The notes under the pieces are model-generated. The model was not told where the DNA came from. It saw nothing but the letters and a program-made list of their open reading frames with translations, and did no database searches. A program made the translations under genes and the position numbers. DNA of 64,000 nt from Deinococcus phoenicis (GTDB lineage Bacteria > Deinococcota > Deinococci > Deinococcales > Deinococcaceae). Positions 54,303 through 64,000 of this stretch are shown here, piece by piece. Location: the NCBI RefSeq assembly GCF_000599865.1, contig NZ_JHAC01000011.1, positions 124,001-188,000 on the forward strand, given 5' to 3'. The stretch's first letter is position 1, and every line of letters starts with the position of its first letter.

Positions 54303-54407
54303 GTCTTTCCATGAGAGTAACAAAAGACTGAGATTGAGAAAGTGAACCCGGCTGCCCTGTTCCTGTGCGATTCCCAGAAAACGACGGAAGTGGGCTGGAG
54401 GGGGAGC

Positions 54408-54703
54408 GTGCTAGTTCAGCCGGCCGACGAGAGGGTTCTGATTGCCCATGACGGCCTGAGCTGGCACCGGATCAAGGCGTAGCCCGGCGTGGACGATCTC
54501 GGCTTGGTGCGGATACAGGTGTGGACTGTCCGTGCGGCGAGGATTCAGGTTCTCTGGGACTAAGGCAAGCCCGACCATATGGCCCTCTCTGTGCCCGCCT
54601 TCCCGGAGGTGTTGGCCCATCTCACCCTGCCCCAACCAAACAAAGAACATCAAAGAAGGTGTGAGAACTTCCATGGACACTGGGGCCGGTGGCCTGCCAG
54701 ACT
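54408..54703 (+). pseudogene. Possible decayed coding remnant
   Basis: One frame keeps GC-rich third positions and protein-like text, ERVLIAHDGLSWHRIKA, stop, then LGLVRIQVWTVRAARIQVLWD, stop, then DHMALSVPAFPEVLAHLTLP, with in-frame stops at about 54480 and 54552. It might be a transposase or other gene fragment; no family could be named. An uninterrupted minus-strand frame over the same bases looks less like a protein. The remaining gap 54303-54955 holds no clear gene. Confidence 0.25.
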
Positions 54704-54955
54704 GTAAGCTCAACCGTAAAAGCGCGGCCTAGACGACTGTATGAAGCTTTGCTTCAAGGTCGCTTCAGGATTGTTCAGGGGGACTGGAACTCTCTGACGC
54801 TAGACTGCCAGCGTTCCCAGGACCGCCCTGACAGCAGAGACTGGGGGATGCCAGACCTGGCCTATTGTGATTTCGCTGAGTTGACCACTTTCGGTGCCGG
54901 TGCCGGGGATGTTGCCCGCGTCACCGTTTTTAATCCCTGGGGGAGGGACCACACC

Positions 54956-57317
<2,362 letters not shown>

Positions 57318-57330
57318 TTGCCGGTGCCCA

Positions 57331-57360
57331 TCCCCCCGGCGGCGTTCGCGGGGGATTTTT
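57331..57360 (+). terminator. Rho-independent terminator after glf
   Basis: TCCCCC (57331-57336) pairs with GGGGGA (57350-57355) and five T follow. Confidence 0.8.
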
Positions 57361-57542
57361 ACTGCTCTCTCTCCCCGACCTGTTCATCCCGAAGGACTGA
57401 TGGGACCTGCAAAGCAGAGAGCGGAGGCGTTGGCGGCGCTTTCTCCAGGGCGTCATTCGGCCAAAGGCTCTGAAGGGGAGAGCAAGGCTTTCCTCTGGTC
57501 CAGCCACCGGCGGCCCTCCGGCCCCACTGACAGGCGATCCGG

Positions 57543-57941
57543 TCAGGTCTTCGGCATCCGGTAGGCTGTTTCGGCCTCGGCGCAGACTTCTCCCAGGGGT
57601 GCGCCGACCGAGGCGGACACGGCAGCCAGCACCGCGCCCTCGACCAGGGGGGCCTGCGCGACCTTGACCCGCTGTCGCTGGTCCGGGTCGAGCATCTCCA
57701 GGGCCAGGGCCGTGTTCATGGCGGCGCTGCCCAGATCGAGCAGGATCAGCACGTCATGCCCGGCGGTGAGAGCGGCCTCGACGGCCCGGGAAATCCGGGG
57801 GGCGCTGGTGCCCAGGTCGCCGTCCTCGGTGCCGCCGACCGCCGTCATGGAGAGGTCCTGGCCGCCCATCTGCCCTGCGAGTTCCACCACGCCCTCGGCC
57901 AGCCGCGCGCTGTGGGACACGATCACCAGGGCGACCGTCAC
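57543..57941 (-). CDS. dhaM: Dihydroxyacetone kinase phosphoryl donor subunit DhaM (EIIA-Man type)
   Basis: 132 residues from GTG 57941 (GTGA overlap with dhaL); the open frame extends upstream as shadow. EIIA-Man fold with the phosphorylated His in VIVSHSARLAEGV (about residue 10), GTEDGDLGTS and LLDLGSAAMNTALALEML. Only the first domain of E. coli DhaM is present; no HPr- or EI-like domains are attached, so general PTS proteins from elsewhere must phosphorylate it. Last gene of dhaK-dhaL-dhaM. Confidence 0.9.
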   Translation of the reverse strand: MTVALVIVSHSARLAEGVVELAGQMGGQDLSMTAVGGTEDGDLGTSAPRISRAVEAALTAGHDVLILLDLGSAAMNTALALEMLDPDQRQRVKVAQAPLVEGAVLAAVSASVGAPLGEVCAEAETAYRMPKT

Positions 57942-58558
57942 GTGTCCTCTCCCAGCGGACCGGACAGCGCCTCGGCGAGCGATTGCCACAGCAGGGCGCT
58001 GGAGGCGGCGCCGGGGTCAATGTGCCCCAGCGAACGCTCGCCCAGGTAGCTGGCGCGGCCCTTGCGGGCGATCAGCGTTGTGGTGGCCTCGGCCCCTGCT
58101 GCTGCGGCCTGCGCCGCCTGCCGCAACGTCTCCCCGCGTTCCAGGGCGTCCAGGGCGGGCCGCCAGGCGTCCAGCATGGTCTTGTCTCCGGCCTCGGCCT
58201 TGCCCCGCTCGATCAGGCCCCGGTAACCCGCTTCCAGGGCGTCCCGCAGGTCCTCGCGGCCCAGTTCCGGCTTGCCCGCCAGCGCCGCCGACGCGCGCAG
58301 GAAGGCCGTGCCGTAGAGCGGACCGCTGGCCCCACCGACCTTGCCGATAAAACTCATGGCCGCCGACTTCAGGACCGCCGAGGGGTCGCCCTGCGCGGGC
58401 AGGGCCGCGACCACCGCATTCACCCCGCGTTCTATGCCGCTGCCGTGATCGGCATCCCCGATGGCGGCGTCCAGCTCGGTGAGGTAGGGGGCCTGTGCCT
58501 GAATCTTCTCCTGAAAGACCCGCAGAAAGTGCCGCAGGTCGTCTGCCGTCACCGGCAT
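57938..58558 (-). CDS. dhaL: Dihydroxyacetone kinase ADP-binding subunit DhaL
   Basis: 206 residues, eight-helix barrel that holds ADP. ELDAAIGDADHGSGIERG (about 24-41) contains the Asp cluster for magnesium and nucleotide, then KVGGASGPLYGTAFLRAS (about 73-90) and GDKTMLDAWRPALDAL (about 123). ADP stays bound and is rephosphorylated by DhaM. One bp after dhaK and overlapping dhaM. Confidence 0.95.
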   Translation of the reverse strand: MPVTADDLRHFLRVFQEKIQAQAPYLTELDAAIGDADHGSGIERGVNAVVAALPAQGDPSAVLKSAAMSFIGKVGGASGPLYGTAFLRASAALAGKPELGREDLRDALEAGYRGLIERGKAEAGDKTMLDAWRPALDALERGETLRQAAQAAAAGAEATTTLIARKGRASYLGERSLGHIDPGAASSALLWQSLAEALSGPLGEDT

Positions 58559-58559
58559 C

Positions 58560-59555
58560 TCAGCAGCCCCAGCGCAGGGCCGCCGTCATGACCGGCGCGT
58601 CCCACAGACGGAGCTGCTCCGGGCCGGCGCGCAGTACGCTGATGCTCAGGCCCTGCATCTCCAGGCTGGTCACGTAGTTGCCGACGAGGTTCCGCGCGGC
58701 GGTCACGCCCCGGTCTTTCAGCAGCCGCAGCACCTGCCGGTGGGCGATATACAGCTCCAGCAGCGGCGTGCCGCCCATGCCGTTGGTCAGCACGATCACT
58801 TCCTCGCCGCGTTTCAGGTCCAGATCGTCCGCGACCGGCCCCAGCAGCGCCTCCACCATCTCGTCGGCGCTCATCATCGGCACGCGGGCGCGGCCCGGCT
58901 CGCCGTGAATACCGATGCCCAGTTCGAGTTCCTGCGCTCCCAGTGTGAAATTGGGTGTTCCCGCCGCCGGGACGGTCGCGCCGGTCAGGGCCAGGCCCAT
59001 GCTGCGGACATTCTGTATGACCCCCTCGGCCACCTGCCGCACGCCGTTCAGGTCGCGGCCCTCCTCGGCGGCGGCCCCCGCCAGCTTTTCCAGCAAGACC
59101 GTGCCGCCCACGCCGCGCCGTCCCGCCGTCCAGGTGCTGTCCTGCACCGCCACGTCGTCCCCGATCACCACGGTCTGGACCTCCAGCCCCTCGGCGGCGG
59201 CCAGTTCGGCGGCCAGCTCGAAGTTCATCACGTCCCCGGTGTAGTTCTTGACGATGTACAGGGCACCCTTTTTCCCGGCCACGCGCTGGGTCGCCGCCAG
59301 CATCTGATCGGGGACCGGGCTGGTAAAGACCTCGCCCGGACAGGCCGCTGCCAGCATCCCCCGGCCGATAAACCCGGCGTGCAGAGGCTCGTGCCCGCTG
59401 CCGCCGCCAGAGATCAGCGCGACCTGATCGGGCATCTGGGCGCGGGACAGGTACAGCGGCTCGGCGTTCAGCGTGACCAGATCGGCGTGGGCCGCGGCGA
59501 AGCCCTCGCAGGCCTCGCGCACCACGTCGGGAACGGCGTTGATCATCTTTTTCAC
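58560..59555 (-). CDS. dhaK: Dihydroxyacetone kinase substrate-binding subunit DhaK
   Basis: 331 residues. GTG 59555 chosen because AGGAGGA is 6 nt upstream; ATG 59546 is the alternative. The His that binds dihydroxyacetone covalently is in LISGGGSGHEPLHAGFIG (about 50-67), followed by KNYTGDVMNFELAAELA and DDVAVQDSTWTAGRRGVGG. Brings dihydroxyacetone into glycolysis with DhaL and DhaM. Confidence 0.95.
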   Translation of the reverse strand: MKKMINAVPDVVREACEGFAAAHADLVTLNAEPLYLSRAQMPDQVALISGGGSGHEPLHAGFIGRGMLAAACPGEVFTSPVPDQMLAATQRVAGKKGALYIVKNYTGDVMNFELAAELAAAEGLEVQTVVIGDDVAVQDSTWTAGRRGVGGTVLLEKLAGAAAEEGRDLNGVRQVAEGVIQNVRSMGLALTGATVPAAGTPNFTLGAQELELGIGIHGEPGRARVPMMSADEMVEALLGPVADDLDLKRGEEVIVLTNGMGGTPLLELYIAHRQVLRLLKDRGVTAARNLVGNYVTSLEMQGLSISVLRAGPEQLRLWDAPVMTAALRWGC

Positions 59556-59678
59556 GGTCTTCCTCCTTGTCAGGGGCTGACGGTCCCGCAGCGGGTAGGG
59601 CGCGCGGAGCAGGGGAGAACAGCGGGGCGGAGTTCCAGTATAGGGGTCGCCTCCGGCACCTCTGCCAGCCAGCGGGTA

Positions 59679-59757
59679 ATACAGATTCCGATTGCAGGGT
59701 GTTGAAAACAACCGGAAATCCGACCGAAGGGCGAAGGAACAGCGGCGGATTCCGTAT
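59679..59757. repeat. Dispersed repeat upstream of the aldo/keto reductase
   Basis: Starts ATACAGATTCCGATTG and ends CGGATTCCGTAT, imperfect inverted termini. Shares ATCCGACCGAAGGG and the start with 60743-60825. Resembles the small noncoding repeats known in Deinococcus genomes. Ends 11 bp before the ATG, so it is the promoter/leader of the reductase gene. Confidence 0.7.
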
Positions 59758-59768
59758 TAAGGTGGGAC

Positions 59769-60742
<974 letters not shown>

Positions 60743-60743
<1 letters not shown>

Positions 60744-60877
60744 TACGGACTCCGATTGAAAGGTTGACTTGTCGACCTGGCAATCCGACCGAAGGGAGAG
60801 GGAGAAACGACGGGTTCTGCGGTATGGAGCAATAAGCGGGAAAGCGCCGCTTGTTGCGGAAGTTAGGAGAAACCGTA
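60743..60877. repeat. Dispersed repeat downstream of the aldo/keto reductase
   Basis: Opens ATACGGACTCCGATTG and has a first matching end at 60822-60825 (GCGGTAT) and a better one at 60865-60877 (GGAGAAACCGTAT). Same orientation and family as 59679-59757. No gene is seen between it and 60954. Confidence 0.65.
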
Positions 60878-60954
60878 TGAGAAGGGCTTGCGGCGAGGGA
60901 CGCCCCTGCGTGGGCGAGCCGGATGACCGTTCCTCGCCGCCGCATAGGGCAGCC

Positions 60955-61986
60955 TCAGCGCGTCTTGGTCACCTTGCTGAGCAGCGGGGGGGCGTCGGGG
61001 TTCAGCCCCCGGTGCAGGGCCAGGTGGGCGGCGAACAGGTAAAACGCCAGCGCGCTGGGCACCGGGTCGGTGAGGGCGTGGCCCGTCGCCGGAGTGGTCA
61101 AGGTGCTGCCGCTGGCCGGGCCGAGGGTCCGCAGGTCCGCCCCGTTGCTCCGCAGGTCGGCATAGGCGGCGGCGGTGGCCGACTGCGCCGCGTCCGCCGG
61201 GGCAAAGCCCAGCAGCGGCACGCCCTCGGCCAGCAGACGCTTGGGGCCGTGGCTGAACTCGGCGGCACTGTACGCCTCGGCGTGGATGCCGCAGGTTTCC
61301 TTGAGCTTCAGCGCCGCTTCCTGCGCGACCCCGAAATGCAGGCCGCGCGCCAGCACCAGCAGGTTGTCCGCGAAGCGGTAGCGTTCGGCCAGGTCGCGGG
61401 CGGCGTCTTCCAGCCCCAGGGTGCGTTCCAGGGCGTCCGGCAGCGTCTCCAGCGCCCGGCTGAGGGCCGCGTCCCCCGCGAGGTCCGCCACGACCGGCAG
61501 CAGGGCCGTCAGGCTGGCGAGGTAGCTCTTGGTGGCGGCCACCGCGCGTTCCTCGCCGCACTTCAGGGGCAGGACGAACTCGGCCTCGCGGGCCAGATCG
61601 CTGTCCTCCACATTGACCAGCGCGACGGTGAGGGCACCCCCCTGGCGCGCCATCCGGACGTTTTCCACCACGTCGGGACTCGCCCCCGACTGCGAAACGG
61701 CGATCACCAGCGCGCCGCGCAGGTCGAGGCGGGCACCGTAGAGGGTATAGACGCTCGGCCCCAGGCTGGCGACGGGCAGTGACAGTTGCGTTTCCAGCGC
61801 GTATTTCAGCACCGTGCAGGCGTGGTCGCTGCTGCCGCGCGCGATAGTGACGGCGTAGGGGGGCCGGCGCTCGCGGATCGCGGCGGCCAGGGCGCGCGCC
61901 GCGTCCGCGTTCTCGCGCAGTTGCCGGGCGACGACCTGCGGGGCTTCGCGGGCTTCCTGCAACATCAGGGGGTCGGGGGTGGTCAT
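60955..61986 (-). CDS. SIS-domain glucosamine-6-phosphate deaminase-type protein (NagB-II)
   Basis: 343 residues, two SIS domains without the glutaminase part of GlmS. ARGSSDHACTVLKYALE (about 49-65), SQSGASPDVVENVRMAR (about 97-113), then GLHFGVAQEAALKLKETCGIHAEAYSAAEFSHGPK (about 215-248). This layout is the isomerase half of GlmS used in reverse, deaminating glucosamine-6-phosphate. ATGA overlap with nagA supports that role. An AgaS-like sugar isomerase is the main alternative. Confidence 0.85.
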   Translation of the reverse strand: MTTPDPLMLQEAREAPQVVARQLRENADAARALAAAIRERRPPYAVTIARGSSDHACTVLKYALETQLSLPVASLGPSVYTLYGARLDLRGALVIAVSQSGASPDVVENVRMARQGGALTVALVNVEDSDLAREAEFVLPLKCGEERAVAATKSYLASLTALLPVVADLAGDAALSRALETLPDALERTLGLEDAARDLAERYRFADNLLVLARGLHFGVAQEAALKLKETCGIHAEAYSAAEFSHGPKRLLAEGVPLLGFAPADAAQSATAAAYADLRSNGADLRTLGPASGSTLTTPATGHALTDPVPSALAFYLFAAHLALHRGLNPDAPPLLSKVTKTR

Positions 61987-63104
61987 GGTTGCTCCTCCAG
62001 AACAGGCTGTCCGGCCACATACACCTGAAGGACGTTCAGGTCACGGTCCAGTACGGTGAGGTCGGCGCGCAGGCCCGGTTCCAGGCGGCCCCGGTCCGTC
62101 AGGCCGACCGAGGCGGCGGGCGCGGCGCTCAGCATCCGGCTGGCTTCGGGTAGGGGAATGCCCGACTGCACGGCGTTTCTGAGAGCCACGTCCAGCGTGA
62201 GGACGCTGCCCGCGATGGTGCCGTCGGCCAGGGTGGCTTTGCCGCCGCGCACGGTCACGGGCTGGCCGCCGAGTTCGCTGGGGCCGTCGCCCAGTCCGGC
62301 GGCGCGCATGGCGTCGGTGACCAGCAGGACGCGGCCCGGTGCAGCGGCGTGGGCCAGCCGGAAGCTGGTGGGATGGACGTGGATGAGGTCCAGAATCACC
62401 TCCTGATAGGCGTGCGGGTCGGCCAGGAGGGCGCCGGGCGGGCCGGGGTCGCGGCCCTCGATGCCTCCCATCGCGTTGAAGAGGTGGGTGGCGCAGGTCT
62501 GCCCGCCTGCCGCGTGGACCGCCTCCAGCAGCGCCGTCACCGTACCCGCGTCCGCCCGCGTATGCCCCACGCCGACCCGCACGCCCGCGCGGGCAAAGCT
62601 GAGGGCGGCCTCCTCCGCCCCCGGCACTTCCGGCGCGAGGGTCACGGCACGGACCACGCCTGCCCCCAGCACCTCCGCCACCCGGTCGGGCGTGGGCGGC
62701 ACGGTGTTCGGTGGTTGCGCGCCGAGCCGCCCTGGGCTGATGAAGGGGCCTTCCAGGTGGGCGCCGGCCACGTCTGCGCCGCCCGCTATACCCCCGGCGT
62801 CCATCACCTCGCGCACCCCCGCCAGCGCGGCCAGCACCTTTTCCCAGGGATTCGTGATGGTGGTGGGCAGCAGGGTGGTGGTGCCGTGCCGTGCGTGCAG
62901 GCGGGCGAGGGTCCGCACGCCGTCCGGGCCGTCCATCGTGTCGCCGCCGCCGCCGTGAACGTGGGTGTCCACGAAGCCGGGGAGGATCAACACGTCCTGC
63001 GGGGCCTCGGCGATAGGGGTCACCGCATCGAGCGTGTGCCCGAAGTGGACTTCTCCGGGCACGACGCCCCCGGGCAGCACCAGCTGGCCTCTGAGCGTTC
63101 TCAA
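61983..63104 (-). CDS. nagA: N-acetylglucosamine-6-phosphate deacetylase
   Basis: 373 residues, amidohydrolase. Motifs: DTHVHGGGGDTMDG (about 46), metal Glu in AHLEGPFISP (about 118), GHTRADAGTV (about 184), THLFNAMGGIEGRDPG (about 205) and catalytic Asp in LVTDAMRAAG (about 256). TTG start at 63104 with GGAGGAAAC upstream, overlapping the preceding gene's stop as TTGA. Removes acetate from GlcNAc-6-phosphate made by the MurQ/NagK-like routes and passes it to the SIS deaminase. Confidence 0.93.
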   Translation of the reverse strand: MRTLRGQLVLPGGVVPGEVHFGHTLDAVTPIAEAPQDVLILPGFVDTHVHGGGGDTMDGPDGVRTLARLHARHGTTTLLPTTITNPWEKVLAALAGVREVMDAGGIAGGADVAGAHLEGPFISPGRLGAQPPNTVPPTPDRVAEVLGAGVVRAVTLAPEVPGAEEAALSFARAGVRVGVGHTRADAGTVTALLEAVHAAGGQTCATHLFNAMGGIEGRDPGPPGALLADPHAYQEVILDLIHVHPTSFRLAHAAAPGRVLLVTDAMRAAGLGDGPSELGGQPVTVRGGKATLADGTIAGSVLTLDVALRNAVQSGIPLPEASRMLSAAPAASVGLTDRGRLEPGLRADLTVLDRDLNVLQVYVAGQPVLEEQP

Positions 63105-64000
63105 GTTTCCTCCTCCATCAGCAGGCCGCTGAGGGCTTCGATATGGCGCACCAGGGCGCTGTGGTCTTCCCCGGCCCGCCCGCCGTCTCCCGCCAGATAA
63201 TCGGCGTAGAGCTGGCGGGCCTGCGCGGTGAGGGGCAGCACCGCACCGACCTCCCCGGCCACCTCCAGCACAGTGTCCAGGTCCTTGAGCTGGGTGGCGA
63301 CCGAGCCGCCCGGCGTGAAGTCGCGCTCCAGCATGCGCGCCCCGTGTTCGGTCAGGATGCGGCTCTGGCAGAAGCCGCCCAGGATCGCCTGGCGCACCCG
63401 TGCCGGATCGGCCCCCCCCGCGCGGGCCAGCGTCAGCCCCTCCGCGACCGCGCCGATGGTCACGCCCACGATGGCCTGGTTGACCAGCTTGGCGAGCTGC
63501 CCGCTGCCCAGAGGTCCGACGCGCGTGACCTGCCCCAGCACGTCCAGCACCGGGCGGGCCTCGTCGGTCCATTCCGGCGGCCCGCCCACCATGATCGCCA
63601 GTTCGCCGCGCGCCGCGCCGCCCGTGCCCCCGCTGACCGGGGCATCCAGAAACCGTAACCCGAGCTGCTGCGCCCGCGTTCCCAGATCGCGCGCAGTGGC
63701 CGGGGGAATGCTGCTCATGTCCACGAAGAGTGTGCCCGGACGGGCGGTGGCAAAGGCACCGCCCAGCAGCACCCCGCTGACCACGCCCCCGTTCGGCAGC
63801 AGGGTGATGACCAGATCGGCTTCGGCCACGGCGTCGGCGGCGCTGACCGCGACCCTGGCCCCCAGCGCCCCCAGGGCCGCCGGACTCGCGGCCGAGCGGT
63901 TGAAGACGGTGAGGGAAAAGCCCGCCCGCAGCAGGTTCTCGGCCACCGGGCGGCCCATCCGGCCCGTGCCGATCAGGGCCAGCCGGGGAAGGGCGTGAGT
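63101..64000 (-). CDS. 3-hydroxyisobutyrate dehydrogenase family oxidoreductase (5' end outside window)
   Basis: At least 299 residues; the frame is open to the right edge, where PRLALIGTGRMGRPVAENLLRAGF shows the NAD(P) site just inside. The true start is only a few codons beyond. Then VFVDMSSIPPATARDL-like sequence, LDAPVSGGTGGAARGELAIMVGG (about 135) and the catalytic Lys in GSGQLAKLVNQAIVG (about 172). Family members reduce tartronate semialdehyde or oxidise beta-hydroxy acids. TTGA overlap with nagA suggests one operon with amino-sugar genes, though a sugar-acid role is not proved. Confidence 0.88.
   Translation of the reverse strand, partial: THALPRLALIGTGRMGRPVAENLLRAGFSLTVFNRSAASPAALGALGARVAVSAADAVAEADLVITLLPNGGVVSGVLLGGAFATARPGTLFVDMSSIPPATARDLGTRAQQLGLRFLDAPVSGGTGGAARGELAIMVGGPPEWTDEARPVLDVLGQVTRVGPLGSGQLAKLVNQAIVGVTIGAVAEGLTLARAGGADPARVRQAILGGFCQSRILTEHGARMLERDFTPGGSVATQLKDLDTVLEVAGEVGAVLPLTAQARQLYADYLAGDGGRAGEDHSALVRHIEALSGLLMEEET

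Noticed and set aside
57931..57950. Extra parS-like site containing GTCACGTG at the dhaL/dhaM overlap
   Set aside because: Only half of the palindrome is present and it is inside coding sequence.

Overview
The window is very GC-rich (about 70% by eye) and almost fully coding. It has many 4-base ATGA/GTGA gene overlaps and several starts lying 6-9 nt behind a TANNNT -10 box (leaderless style). Families such as HU with a Lys/Ala-rich N-terminal tail, a RepA-type initiator and a ParA reading NHAGG at its P-loop, together with outer-membrane-type proteins, point to Deinococcus. I read it as the origin region of a secondary chromosome (chromid) or megaplasmid. No rRNA, tRNA or CRISPR was seen.

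Layout. 1-635: edge of a PucR-like regulator. 783-10161: homoprotocatechuate (4-hydroxyphenylacetate) degradation genes hpaG, hpaE, hpaB, hpaD, hpaH and hpaI with passenger genes. The run is interrupted at 4343-4816 by a small cassette: a DUF559 nuclease gene inside inverted double-hairpin ends. 10278-16459: an IclR regulator divergent from a compact histidine-utilisation operon, hutU-hutG-hutI-hutH. 16533-17698: SPFH protein plus ribbon-helix-helix regulator, with a 20-bp palindrome upstream. 17848-19220: HAD-like and metallo-beta-lactamase-fold proteins.

19225-23079 is the replication/partition core: parA-parB, eleven iterons (20990-21559) between AT-rich flanks, and repA. Five copies of a TCACGTGA-centred palindrome, the best parS candidates, lie between genes from 10170 to 25310. 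23108-25099: DsbA-like protein, a lone ModB permease and a ModA lacking its N-terminal lobe. 25441-27852: CsoR-like regulator, aldehyde dehydrogenase, HU.

27922-38427 is a cell-wall (muropeptide) recycling island. A leftward operon (GntR, anmK, murQ, serine hydrolase) diverges from a rightward one (peptide-binding protein, two permeases, GHL10 glycosidase-like protein, BadF-type sugar kinase). It is complemented at 60955-63104 by a SIS-type glucosamine-6-phosphate deaminase and NagA. Together these could turn wall sugars into central metabolites.

39023-44752 is a four-gene exported system: Cys-rich surface protein, Ig-like chaperone-like protein, small exported beta protein, and a 1024-residue beta-barrel protein with SdrD-like repeats. 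I do not recognise it as a described system. 44942-54302 is regulatory: SARP/ATPase-like regulator, a secreted 5'-nucleotidase, a TPR-winged-helix regulator preceded by a tiny exported peptide, a WYL regulator, an orphan response regulator and a diguanylate cyclase. 54956-57317: glycosyltransferase and UDP-galactopyranose mutase. 57543-59555: dhaK-dhaL-dhaM. 59769-60743: aldo/keto reductase between two related repeats. The right edge cuts a 3-hydroxyisobutyrate-dehydrogenase-family gene.
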